NCBI GenBank assembly: GCA_037349315.1
Contig: JBAIAC010000027.1
Span: forward strand, 3,658,001 to 3,722,000
Direction of reading: 5' to 3'
DNA: 64,000 nt
Source of the DNA: Chelydra serpentina
Taxonomy: Eukaryota > Chordata > Testudines > Chelydridae
Positions 1 through 43,785 of the stretch are shown here, in pieces. Position numbers and translations under genes: made by a program. How positions within the stretch are numbered: position 1 is the first letter of the stretch; every line of letters begins with the position of its first letter. The notes beneath the pieces are model-generated. The model searched no databases. It saw nothing but the letters and a program-made list of their open reading frames with translations, and was not told the origin of the DNA.

Positions 1-1124
1 TGTACGGCAAGTTAATTTTCAGATTGGTTAATCAGAAGATGATGGTATACGAGCTGTCATGCTGATGTACATACACTTGGGACTCAGGTCATAAATGTGT
101 GTTTAAATGGAACTAATAGATACAGAGCAAGAGAGTATCCATTTGATTTGCTGCCATTTCTAGGAGGCAGGGGGAGTGTTCACAGGGTCTTTATTGAAAT
201 TGTTCTTCCAGGGTGTTAAAATAATTGGCAACCCATTAAGATTATTCTCTGCAGATGTTAATTCATTACAGAGAACAATTTCATAAACCAAAAGAAATCT
301 AGGATATATAACTAGAGCTATAGATATATTGATGGTCACAATTGTTAATCTTGGATATCTGACTTGTGCTTTGCTTTTTAAAAAATGAATGTGTTCTAAA
401 TAGAAATATTTTGTTCCATACCAAACCCTTGATTTGGGCTGGGACTTCATCCCCATCCCTGTCCTGAGACACCTCCTGAATATCAGGGGTTAAAAGGCAG
501 TGTGTTTTGATGGACTTACTACCTAATATTCCCTTCCTAAATGTATGTGTTAAGCTTTCAGAAGACCTGGAATGTTTTGTTAGCATTTTCTATCTTCTAC
601 TTGTCCTTGCTGGGGAAACCCTGAATCAGTTGATTCAGAAACATCACAGGCAAAAAGAGGGACTGGAGACAGTAAAGCAAGGCATGCAAAGAAAAAAATG
701 TTTGAATGGATGTTCATGTGACTCTAGCAGAATACAAAACAAATGTATATGTTCTTCATCTAAAGCGAGTAGAAGCATAGGCTGGAACAATTGCAGCTGT
801 AATGATCGTTTTTAAGAATGAGAAAGGCCTTGGTTTATGGAGAAAGCTCTAGTTTAACTGTTTAAACAACCATAGGAAACAACACAGGTGTACCTGTAAA
901 TGGAAAATCTTAGTATACTTTTCCCATTTTAAATCTTACTGTTGTGCTCTAGCACCTAATCCAAACTTGTATTTACAGTAGGATTACAAATTATGAAGAA
1001 ACTTGGAAGATAACTCATGTCACCAATGTGAGCAAAAGTTGGTGCATATGAAGGATTAGAGCCTTAGTGTGATGTAAAACAAACAGCAGTGTGTAGGGCA
1101 AGATCCAAGTATTTATGTATTAGA

Positions 1125-1500
1125 TTAAGCTCCCTCCTGGCCCCATCCCCACCCCACCTCACCTCTGCCTCCTCCCCTGAGCGCATCGCATCCCTGCTTC
1201 GCCGCCTACCTCCCAGCACTTGCTGCCGCAAAACAGCTGCTTCGTGGCATAACAAGCTCTGGGAGGGAGTGGGGAGGAGCGGGAACACAGCGCACTCAGA
1301 GGAAGAGGCCAGGGTGGGGATTTGGGGAAGGGGTTGGAATAGGGGCGGGGAAGGGGCGGAGTCGAGGTGGGGACTTTGGGGAAGGGGCTGGAATGGGGAA
1401 GGGGTTGGAATGGGGACAGGGCAGGGCTGGGGATAGAGAGGGGGTTGAGCATCCACCGGCGCCAGCAGAAGTCGGCGCCTATGGCCACAAGGGACACATG
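1125..1500. repeat. GC-rich interspersed repeat fragment
   Basis: An abrupt GC-rich island in an AT-rich intron. It has an internal complementary pair (cctcctcccctgagcgc near 1169 and the gggaggagcg...gaggaagagg stretch at 1271-1309) and a short G-rich tandem section at 1310-1440 (ggggaaggggctggaat type units). The text resembles a repeat I associate with turtle genomes; no family is named. Confidence 0.55.
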
Positions 1501-2269
1501 GGCTGCCTTCAGAATGGGCAACTGGCAGAAGAAGAGTGGTCGTGCAAACTGCAAAAAACAGCCCAGTTTTCTCAAGTTCCTATGTACAAAAAATGTGTGC
1601 TTCTGATCCAACGCTCTCTGGCACCAGTCACCTCCCCAACTGTCTAAGGGGAGTGTCCAAATAACTGTGGCATTGTAGTGTTTATTTTGATTTTTAAGTG
1701 ATATTAAACTAACTGCTTTTTAGATTCCTCTTGCTTATTTGGAGAAGGAACAGTTACTGCCATGGGCTTCCTATTTCTGAAGGGAGCAATTTCAGTTGAA
1801 AGGATATTGCTTCACAAGGAATTCTGGAAAATTTGCTCTTTAGTTCTGTGGTGAATAAATAACTAGCATTAGCTGATTTTTGGATTCTGCCATGAGTTGC
1901 CATTTTTATACAAAGAAAACTGCATAATTTGAATTGCTAATTCAGTGAAATCTTCTGTTCTAATTGTTCATATTTTGCTCTATGGGTGGAATATCATGTA
2001 CCAACCATTCTATTTGCCAGTGGAGAGTAGATACTGGAACTTGAGAAAACTTGCTATGTAACAGGGTAAGACAATTGAAATAGAATTTCAAGAGTTGAAG
2101 TGCAGTATGATCTGATGGTGGGCTCCTCAGTTGCCTAAACTCTCAACCTGATGACTGAAATCTATAGTTGAGATCTTATGGAAAATCAGGTACATTACAC
2201 TCCTGTTAAAGCACAAGAGAGGAATTACCGCCAGTGTCACAGCTTGTTACAGCTTTCACTTGTTTCGTG

Positions 2270-2475
2270 TCTTCCACGCAAAGAACACAAAGCACTTTAC
2301 AAACAATGAATTCGTTTTCATCATGCCCGTGGTAGGTGACATTGATCCCCTTTTATGGGTGGAGAAGGATGGGGAAAAAAGATTTGTTGAAGGTGGCAGA
2401 GCAAGTCTGAAAGAGCCAGGAATAGAACCAGGTCTCCTGGCTCTCAGTACTCTTCCTTTAAGTACTTGCCCATTC
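2270..2475 (-). repeat. MIR/CORE-SINE-like fragment, antisense
   Basis: Shows the MIR order in reverse: caaagcactttacaaac, ggtaggtgacattgatcccc, tgggtggagaaggatgggga and aggaatagaaccaggtctcc. These match the reverse complement of MIR elements as I know them, with many substitutions, so the copy is old. Confidence 0.6.
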
Positions 2476-2738
2476 TTCATCCATCAGAATGATGGAAATC
2501 AGTTAGAATGCACAAGAACTTTAATTAGCACAGATAGTTTGCAATATAAGCATTGTGCTCTGAATATTCTAAATGTTATTTGGTGTCTCCGGGATTCTTG
2601 TAGACGAAAGTATGAATGGTTTAGTTGGAAGACTTTTTATTAAGAAGACACACAGCAAGAACCACTATCAAAGAAAAAAAGACAGCTTGTATTGTTATGA
2701 AATATTTTCAGTCGTCTACATAGAGCAAGAGAAAATAT

Positions 2739-3665
2739 GTACATTACGGTTGCCAACTTTCTAATCGCACAAAACTGAGCACCCTTGCCCTGCCCCCTTT
2801 CCCGCCCCTTCCCTGAGGCCCTGCCCCTTCTTTGAGGCCGCACCCCTGTTCACTCCATCCCCCCCTCACACTCCCTTGCTTGCTCTCCCCCACCCTCACT
2901 CACTTTCACTGAGCTGGGGCAGGCAATTGGGATGCGGGAGTGGGTGAGGGCTCTGGCTGGGGGTGTAGGCTCTGGGGTGGGGCCTGGGATGAGGGGGTTG
3001 GAGTGCAGGAGGGCACTCTGGGCTGGGGCCAAGGGCTTTGGCATGTGGGAGGGGACTCAGGGCTGGGACGGGATTGGGGTGTGGGCTCCAGCTGGGGGTG
3101 TGGGCTCTGGGGTGGGGCCAGGGATCAGGGATATGGGGTGCAGGAGAGGGCTCAGTGCTGGGACAGGGTTGGAATGCAGGCTCTGGGAGGGAGTTAGGGT
3201 GTGGGAGGGGGTTCTGACCTGGGGCTGGGGATTGGAGTGTTGGAGGGGGTTCAGGGTGCGAGTTCTGGCCGAGTGGCACTCAGGCGGCTCCCAGTCGGCG
3301 GCACAGCGAGGCTAAGGCAGATTCCCTTCCTGCCCTTGCTCCACGCAGCTCCCAGAAGCGGCAGCATGTCCCCCCTCCAGCTCTTAGGTGGACGCACGTC
3401 CAGATAGCTCTGCACGCTGCCTGCAGGTGCTGCCCCCGCAGCTCCCATTGGCCGCAGATCCAGCCAATAGAAGCTGAAAAGCTGGCACTCGAGGCTAGGG
3501 CAGCGCGCTGAGCCCCAGTGGCCGCCCCTGCGTCTAGGGGCCGGACATGCTGGCTGCTTCCAGGAGCTGCGCAACCGACCTGACTTTTAGTGGCCCGGTC
3601 GGTGATGGTGACTGGAGCTGCCAGGGTCCCATTCGAAAACCGGATCCCTGGCAACCCTAATGTAC
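2739..3665. mobile_element. Non-autonomous GC-rich DNA element with terminal inverted repeats
   Basis: The left end (gtacattacggttgcca) and the right end (tggcaaccctaatgtac) are inverted copies with one mismatch over 17 nt. Inside is a G-rich VNTR (2930-3260, units like gggtgtgggctctggggtgg) and a GC-rich right part. No transposase frame is seen. Similar sequences are common in turtle genomes as I recall; the superfamily is not assigned. Confidence 0.65.
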
Positions 3666-4483
3666 GTGTTTAGCTGACTTAGTGTATTGCCTTCCTGGAA
3701 AATAACATTGTGGTTTGTAGAGGACACATGTTCCAAGACAACAAAACAAATGGGAACTTCCTGTAATTTGATCTACTACTGCTTCACTATTGGTTGTTTA
3801 TTGGTTGGCATTAGCCCTTAGTTTCAACAGACTTGATTCACTTTCCACGAAACTTGCTTCAAGATGCAAACAAATCTGTAATGCTTTCAATATTCTGATT
3901 TAGAGAAAGAGCACCTTGATTGCCTTTATGCATAGGGGGTGGCTAAGATGAACACTTCCAAAAGGTTAATTGGCCTACCTCTGTGTTGAACAAACATTAA
4001 AATACCTAGTTCATCTTAAATGTAACTTATTCTTGCAAGTGAATAGAAATTCGGATCCTTTTAGAAAACAAACTCCAGGAATTAGAATGCTAATACCATT
4101 TGACAGTAATTTGATGTGTTCAGTGCTCTTATGTAAGCTTTCATTTTTCAGTCTTGTAGTTCATACCACCATCTGAAATGTCTGGGGTCTTTGAGGAATA
4201 GCTTTACTGTATTTTGTTCTCAAACACAGGAATACAAATTTTCAGCATTAAGCAATCCACCCCAAACTTGGTTTGGCTTTCAAAGGTTAAAATGTGGTGT
4301 GTTTGGTAATTGGCGGTTTCAAACCAGCAATTATAAATTACCATAATTAAAAAACATAAATAGTTGAGTATCTTATTTTTTCTCATTTGTGTAATACCTG
4401 TAGAACTTAGAAGGCCGAAGCCATAAGAGGTTATGTTCTGTACTTTTTGATTGTCGCACTTAGGCGAGTCAGCTCCCTTGCTC

Positions 4484-4553
4484 TGGGTCTGATCCAGTGC
4501 TCATTGAAGTCACTGGGAAGGCTCCCACTGACTGCATTGGGCTTTGTATCAGG
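4484..4553. repeat. Short foldback (palindromic) repeat
   Basis: An imperfect palindrome centred near 4519: tctgatccagtgctcattga... pairs with ...attgggctttgtatcagg. It belongs to a family of short sauropsid foldback repeats recognisable by complementary arms with 'ttgacttcaatggga'-type text. Confidence 0.5.
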
Positions 4554-4849
4554 CACTGACATAACACATCAAAGCACAATTTGTAAATACTTTTTTCTTG
4601 CTAAGAGTTCAGTGTACAATCAAATGTTTACCAGTTGTCTGTGAACACCTGAAAAATCACTTCATAGTTTCATAGAAGTTCTTGACAGTATGCTTAGATT
4701 AAAAATGTGTGAAGATTTTAATCTAAGCACAGAAAAGTCACTAATTTCACAGCTGTTGTTTTGCTGTATAGTGCCCCTTCTGACTTCTTTTGTCACTAGT
4801 ATATGTACAGGCAAACTGTGTATAATTCTGATTCCAAATGTGGAACGTC

Positions 4850-5190
4850 CCGTATCCTGTATGATATGCTACCTCCCTCTCCTTCTTCAAACCCCTCAAA
4901 AACCACCTCTTCCAACAAATTTTCAACCCCCTCCCCCACTCTTATGTTAACTTTAGTTCCATTATATAGGGATTGAATGTACTGTATTGTCCCACTTACG
5001 AAGAACCATAACTTTTTTGTGTGTGTTCTTTTCTCCCTCTCACTTGTTACCTTCTCCGAGCTCGCTCTGACTCCTCATGCCTTTTGTCTACTGTTACCCA
5101 GTTAGAATGCAAACTCAGAGACAAGGACTGAGTTTTGACTGTATATAAATGCCATGGAACACCTGTGGCACTATAGGCATATGTTAGAAA
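4850..5190 (+). repeat. L2-like LINE 3'-end remnant
   Basis: Text at 4885-4930 (ttcaaacccctcaaaaaccacctcttccaac) looks like the decayed C-terminal coding end of L2-like LINEs. It is followed at 5105-5160 by an L2-type 3' tail (gaatgcaaactcagagacaaggactgag). Old and interrupted. Confidence 0.45.
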
Positions 5191-6320
5191 ATTGAAAATG
5201 AATCAATATAGAAATCTGAGTGCTGCAGCACACTGTTACCAATACATACAATTTGTGTTGGCTGTTGGTACAGATGAGCAGACTTAGTTAAAAAAGAATC
5301 TTTGGTGCATAAAAAGTCCACGTTCTTACTTCCACACTAAAAAGCAGGAAAGGTTGTAGTCAGACTTGTGAAGGGTATGCACAGCGTACAGTTGGGGGTT
5401 AGCTAATCAGCCTTTGAATAACTCTTACCCTATTATCAGACTGGGAATCCCAGTTCCAAATGAGTTGGAAGAGGTCAGAAGTTTGGAAAATCTCACTAGG
5501 GCTGCCATATCAAATTGCAGCCTTGTGGTGAGATGCTTAAATCCATGTCTGGAGTATGCCTCAGCCAATGACTCACTGAGGAGATAATTTCCAGAAGTAT
5601 ACAAGGAGCCTGGATTAAGTATCCTGCAAGTCTGATAGTATGTTTGGGTATCCAGTTTATTCCAGGCATTTGGCAAATTGATGTGTGATTCTTGATTGAC
5701 CTTCAGTTTTTCAAATGGCAGGACCAATGCGTGTTTGGCCAAGGAGCAGGGAACCTTACTTTGAAATCCCTCTTACAGGGGATTGACTGGCTCTGGAAAA
5801 TCTTAAGCAGCCCTTTGCCTTGGCCACTAGTTCAAATTTGACCCAGGATGTTAAAAACCAACAGATGCCATCTAATGGCTGATTGGTTGGACTGGTGTCT
5901 AGTTGAAGAGGTGCTCAAATATGGGGGTGACACCTGATTGGCCCTTTATTAATGTAGTGTTGGCTGAGATACTGAATAGGTATGAAGGCTAAAGGGACAA
6001 TATGTGAATGACACACACTGATGCTCTCTTCGCTCTGCATTTTGTATGGCTAGAGATTCAGTCTTTGCTGATTTGTCTGGCAATCTTCATGAGAACTAAT
6101 ATGCACTTTTAAAAGTAAAATCTTTAATGACTGTTGTATGAAGATTTAGGAACATCAGTTATTACACTAAAATTTAATGATTTTGAGTAAGGTTATTTCA
6201 GTTAATTGAAAATCGAATACTACATTTGGTTAGTGTAAGGGTTTTCTATTTGTTTGGTTTTGTTTTGAAGGCCCTATCTTGTCATCTCGCTAAATGAGAT
6301 TTATTGTGCTTTTCTTTCAG

Positions 6321-38505
<32,185 letters not shown>

Positions 38506-40315
38506 CAGTACCCAAGGACCAGGTGGTGTGAACAGAAGGGACCACTCAGTGACATTGTACTTTTGTTTGCTACAGCTTACTTCTTGTCATTGTCCCACTG
38601 CCCTGTGGAAGACAGTTTTTAAAGTTCTGTGGTGACTACCAAAGAAACAGCAGGAAATTCAAAGAGGAAAAAATCCAAAAGTACAACATTTATAAAACAT
38701 CTGCCTTACTGATAGTCACTCGTCCCTTTTTCCTCTTAGCAACAGAATTTAAAAGAAATCGTTCTTCACGTTTCTAACTGAACTTTGTACATGTACTTTT
38801 AACTACAACGATCAATTTTATTTTCCTTACTAAGGACTATTCAGAATGGATCCTTCTTCACAAAGTATACAAAGCTGTGTTTCCGTAGGGAGATTCCACT
38901 CAAAGTTTTGTGGAAGACTGTTTTTTAATTGCCAGTATCAGACTGTTGAATGAAGGTATGAAATTCCAAATGTATAAACCTGCAGTTTGAAGCTCTTTTG
39001 GCTAAGCTTGTTTGGATCCGAGCTTACATCTTGTAAATACAGCTCATCAGTGAATAGAGGAAGGGTGAGAAGTAGTAAGTACCTTTTTAAAGAAGGGGAG
39101 GAAGAGGTCAATGGAAGAAATTTTGCTCCATCTCTTCAAAATCCTCAAACAATTTTATCAGCTGATGTGGATACAACTTGATGCTCTTCTTCCAAAACAG
39201 TTTGTATTGCACTAATTTACTAAGGCAACTGTAAATTCATTTTTGAAGAACTATTAATTTAAAAAAAACCAAGAGAAAAGGCACAATGGACTTAGCTGAA
39301 AAAGTTTTATTTCAGTGTATATAAAATCCTTTTCAGAATTTCAAATGTAGCTTCTAGAAGACTTTCAGACAAACTGTAAAAACTTGTATTCATGTGACCC
39401 TTTCCATTTTATACCTATTTATCTAATACTTGAGTAACTACTGCTACAGACTTTCTCAGTAATGGAAATGTTTTGAGTTGCTGGTGGTTTGCTTTCTATA
39501 CAGGTTTGGTTGCATCTTTTGTTGTGCATGCAGTATGTGCATTATTGCCTGCAATCTCTGTGAGTATAAACAGCTCTCTGTATCCTGTTTCTTGGACAGT
39601 ATTAAAACAAATACTGTAAACTGAGGGGCTCTGTTAGGAGCCGTGTGAGACTAGAAATAGGTTGGGAATTGGGATGCTGATTTAGTGATGTGGGATTTTC
39701 TACATACAGTGCGTGAAAAATCAGGGTATTTGTGTGTGCATTTTTACGGAGAGGTGGGAAGCTTCCCATAGCCTCATAGGCACTTATCATTTCAAACATC
39801 CCTTCAGATCATCAGAACAGCAATTCACAAAGTATTTAGGCAGATCATCTTCTCTGGAAATGGTTCCTATGTTTTACTTTTGGAAGTTTTTTTTTGGGGG
39901 GGGGGGACGGTTACTCAGTTGCTTGAATACTTGAATAAACCATTCTCCAGGACAAAATCATTTTAATCCTCTTTTAGATACCGTGGTCTGAACTATTTTA
40001 CGAAGTTGTACAGTTCTCATGCATCAATATTGTTTTAGTGTACTGATAACCATGTGTTTCCTTTACTTTGACAAAGTAATGTACTTTTACCCTTATTTAT
40101 CTGTATGAAATTCCAACAGTTAATTTGAAAGTGTTTTATTTATATAATGTTTGTATTTTTAGGTCTTCAATACAGTGTTTCTACCTCTCCTTTGTAACTG
40201 CATGCATTATTCTTGAAACTAGGTAATAACTCACTGAACTGTTGCATAATAGCCTTTTTATTATGGCCTGTATAAATGTATATTCAGGTAAAATAAAGAC
40301 TGACACCAGATGTGT
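38506..40315 (+). other. ULK2: ULK2 3' untranslated region
   Basis: About 1.8 kb of AT-rich, non-repetitive sequence from the stop codon to just past the AATAAA at 40292. An earlier AATAAA at 39934, next to a G run, could give a shorter isoform. The 3' end is an estimate. Confidence 0.75.
40292..40297 (+). terminator. ULK2: ULK2 polyadenylation signal AATAAA
   Basis: Canonical hexamer in aggtaaaataaagactgac, 1.8 kb after the stop, with GT/T-rich sequence about 20 nt downstream (tgtgtttctatgg). After it the sequence changes to intergenic character. Confidence 0.7.
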
Positions 40316-42618
40316 TTCTATGGTACAACCTTAGTTTGTATCTTGCACTATAATTGGGGCCCCTTATATTCAAAAAATACTCTGCAGCATTGGCTAGTGT
40401 TTAAATCAAGGACTGAACAGGCCCTGGAGATTGAATTTGCTTCACAGGCCGAGAGATGCACTGACAGCAATCAGCGTGATGGAGCTTGCATTGCTCCCTG
40501 TGCTCCGCCTCTTTGGTGACAGAATGGTCTCCAGCACGACGTACTGAAGTTACCTTTCCTTAAAGCTAAACCTGTTAACCCTGATTTTTAAAAAAGTCGT
40601 GGATTTGAGAACCAAGATACTAAACAGATTTTTGGATAAGAGCTGGAAATCCTTCCGTGCGATGCCTGTTAATTGCCTTTAACGAGGAGGTTCAGTGTTG
40701 GAGTTGCTAGAAACGTGTAATTACATACACCTGATAGACGGGCTGGTTCTAAATGACATTTCTGCCGGCTAAAAGTTGCAAAATTTAGTCCTTTCCATTG
40801 TGCAGCTGAAGCTGCTTTCCCAGTTGTGTGGTAGAGCAGCTGGGAAAGGGCTGTTTTTTCTTTGCTATACTGGCAAGATTTTCCCAGTATTTACCCGAAA
40901 AAGAAAAAAGCTGCTCAGAACTGGACCTTAATTACAAAAGAAAATGGGAACGGAGGAGCACGGTGTGCTGCCGAAATATCTGAACATGTATCTGGCCCTA
41001 ACACAAAGGTCTGGGAGATAGGTGGCTTTTCCCAAGAACTCATTGTTGCTTTTCACAGAATTCAGGCTCTCTCCCTCCTCTCCTCCTGCCAACACTCTAC
41101 AGCTGCACAAACAGGAGGGAGAAGAAAGGGCCATTCTTGTTCGCTGGTTTTCAGGAGGAGGAGATGACCAGTGTTGAACATGGCCTGTCTTTCTATGTAA
41201 ACTTTCACACAGATTCTCCTAGCTTCAGCTCTCTGTATTGAACAGCAAGTGTCTGATTCTACCAGAAGCTTTTCTTGCCCTTTAAAAAAACAGAAATCAA
41301 GGGGAAACATTTCACCCCTTCAGAACTGTATTTCTTATTCAGATGCAGTGGATTTTATCTCCCTTAAGAGGATCATGTTTAGTACTACCTACATTTTTCT
41401 CCTCTCCATAGTGCATAATGTCCGTTGAGCATCTTGAAAACCCGTTTACATTCTGCTTTGCTATTTTTTACAGTGGGAAAACTGAATTCCCTTCTTTTCC
41501 TCTGGTGCAGACAATGAATTCTGGTTCAATTCATTGTGTAGATTGTATCAAAACGGATTCTTTTAACCCACCAGTGAGATCTCAAAATACTCTTTTCTAT
41601 GAATATTTCCCCTCTGTACTGCATTTTAAGTTAGGTCAAATCTGAGGCACTAATTATGGAGTCAATTGATATTTTGACAAGTATCTTCCAGTTCTTTGAC
41701 TTGCATTTCAGAAAGGAGGGGAGATTGAGGAAGAGTATAAAGACAAGACTCCATTTGCCCAGCAGGACAGAAAAGGGGGGCAGCTTTTCTCCTCTCCTAG
41801 TACAAGGAAAGTTGGATGCTGTTGTTTTCAGAGCCTGTTGATGCTTTGAGCATTGGACAGCCAGGCTGCCACGAGACCTCATTCCTTTGTAGCCCGATCT
41901 CCCCTTTTCCCTCCTTCACTCTTAATTTCCTCTCCTTTGAAGTCTGCTTTACACTATCTTCTCAAATGGCCAAAATTTCCTTGGCTGTTTTTAAACAGTC
42001 TCCTTTTATCCTAAACGACATCCTCTCTAATGCCTCAGCCTTTACTTGACCTAATAAATGCACAGGGCATATGCTTAGCTACTCCTCACCCTAGAACAGC
42101 AAGGCCTATCTGAGTATCCCCTTTACTAACATCTCTTACTCGGTAGGAGCCCAGTCTAGCTAAACATTGGCACTGCCTTTTGTAGGCAGCCGTCTCCCGC
42201 CGTCTTCAGCTGAAAGCGAATTGAATGCAAACGTTGCTGCTGAGTCTTGTTCAAGTCTTTGCGCCAGTCACTTTTCTCTTTTTTGCTTGCTTTCACATTT
42301 TCCATCGTTCCAGCTACGTCTACAATGCAGCCTACAGATTGCTTTGTACGACTGTATACTGCTCTCACAGACATGAGGTCAGCCACTGCCCTCAAAACAA
42401 GTGACACCATAAAATGAACTGAGCTGCTTTTATTCATTTAGGCTCTTTAAAGCCTCTTTCTTTTCAACGGCAATTTCAGAAGCTATTTCTGACTCACCTT
42501 TATCTCCGTGTGTATTCTGGCCAGCTTCCTGGATTTGTACCTTCTGTAACTACATCTCTTCCATCTTGTTGTGCCTCTTAATGCACCCAGACAATTCTGT
42601 AAACACAATGGATGCCAA

Positions 42619-42832
42619 GGGTAGGTCTATGCAGCAAAAGTTAGGCACAGGCTAGTCAACCCAAGCTAGCTTGAATCCAGCTGCATGGGTAACAAGATAG
42701 TGAAGACAGCACAAGCCCAGCACAGACCTGGGTACATACTTGGCTCCCCAGTCTTCACTCCTATTCTTGCCCATGCTAGATACAAGTTAGCTCACGCAGG
42801 CAGCCAACATGTAGTTCTTGCAGGGTGGTCTC
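42619..42832. repeat. MITE-like repeat fragment
   Basis: Starts gggtaggtctatgcagcaaa and has text (gctagcttgaatccagctgc, gtacatacttggctccccag) like the 'agggtatgtctacactgcac' MITEs of reptiles. The right end is not defined. Confidence 0.35.
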
Positions 42833-42843
42833 CCCCTTGTAAA

Positions 42844-43443
42844 TAGGGCCCTGCCAAATTCACGGTCCATTTTGGTCAATTTCACAGTCATGGGATCTTA
42901 AAAATTGTAAATTTTATGATTTCAGCTTTTAAATCTGAAATTTCATGGTATTGTAATTGTAGGATCCTGACCCAAAAAGGAGTTTGGGGGGGGGGGTTGC
43001 AGTACCGCTACCCTTACTTCTGCACTGCTGCTGGCGATGCCTTTAGAGCTGGGTGGCCACAGAGCGGCGGCTGCTGGCCGGGAGTCCAGCTCTGAAGGCA
43101 GAGCCGCCGCCAGCAGCAGCGCAGACGTAAGGGTGGCAATACCATCCCATCCCATCCTTACGTCTGCGCTGCTGCTGATAGGGCGTTGCCTTCAGAGCTG
43201 GGCGCCCGGCCAACAGTCACTGCTCTCCGGCCACCCAGCTCTGAAAGCAGCACAGTAGTAAGGGTGGCAATACTGTGACCCCCCTAAAATAACCTTGCAA
43301 CCCCCTTTTGGGTCAGGACCCCCAGTTTGAGAAATGCTGGTCTCCCCCATGAAATCGGTATAATATAGGGTAAAAGCACTCAAAAGACCAAATTTCGCGG
43401 TCCGTGCCTTGTTTTTTGTGGCTGTGAATTTGGTAGGGCCCTA
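42844..43443. mobile_element. 600-bp non-autonomous hAT transposon
   Basis: Left end tagggccctgccaaattcac and right end gtgaatttggtagggcccta are inverted copies with one mismatch over 20 nt. The flanking 8-bp target duplication is cttgtaaa (42836-42843) and cttataaa (43444-43451), with one mismatch. The interior holds a GC-rich hairpin (about 43095-43180; arms cagcagcagcgcagacgtaa and complement). No transposase is seen. Confidence 0.85.
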
Positions 43444-43474
43444 CTTATAAAAAACACATATTGATGATCGCTGT

Positions 43475-43785
43475 CTAGGGTCCTGCCAAACCCCTCCAAA
43501 ACCAAAGCATGTTCTCTCTCCCCTTACCCAAGGAAAAGGCTGTGAACGCAGATTGGATTTGCCCGGTGATCTCAAGTTGAACACATTTGGTGAACCAAAA
43601 TTGGACATATTCTATAGCTGATGCAATATCACAGCAATTGAGATCATCCAGGAAGAGAGGATCACCGGGGTGACCGAGACCCAATCCCTGTAAGGTTTTG
43701 TAGGTTGAAATCAACATCTTGGATTGCATCCAGAAATATGTAGGCAGCCAGTGCAGATCATGGTGCATAGGTGTAACATTCATAT
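43475..43785 (-). pseudogene. L2-like LINE reverse-transcriptase C-terminal remnant
   Basis: The minus strand encodes HHDLHWLPTYFWMQSKMLIS then TYKTLQGLGLGHPGDPLFLD. This resembles the conserved 'LHWLP...KxLxxTYKxLHGLxPxYLxDxL' block at the end of L2-type LINE proteins. It is a fragment only, not a host gene. Confidence 0.5.

Larger units (their letters stand above)
1..6320 (+). other. ULK2: Partial ULK2 intron at the left edge
   Basis: No exon-like conserved coding block is seen before 6321. The ULK2 exons for the glycine loop, catalytic Lys and helix C must lie further left. The stretch holds a GC-rich repeat (1125-1500), a MIR-like fragment (2270-2475), a GC-rich element with terminal inverted repeats (2739-3665), a foldback element (4484-4553) and an L2-like remnant (4850-5190). 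Confidence 0.8.

Noticed and set aside
2850..3654. Several 100-130 codon frames on both strands
   Set aside because: They are Pro/Gly-rich translations of the GC-rich element and its VNTR at 2739-3665.
5425..5742. 105-codon minus-strand open frame in the left ULK2 intron
   Set aside because: No known domain recognised and no splice context; length is within chance for this AT-rich stretch, though an old element origin is possible.
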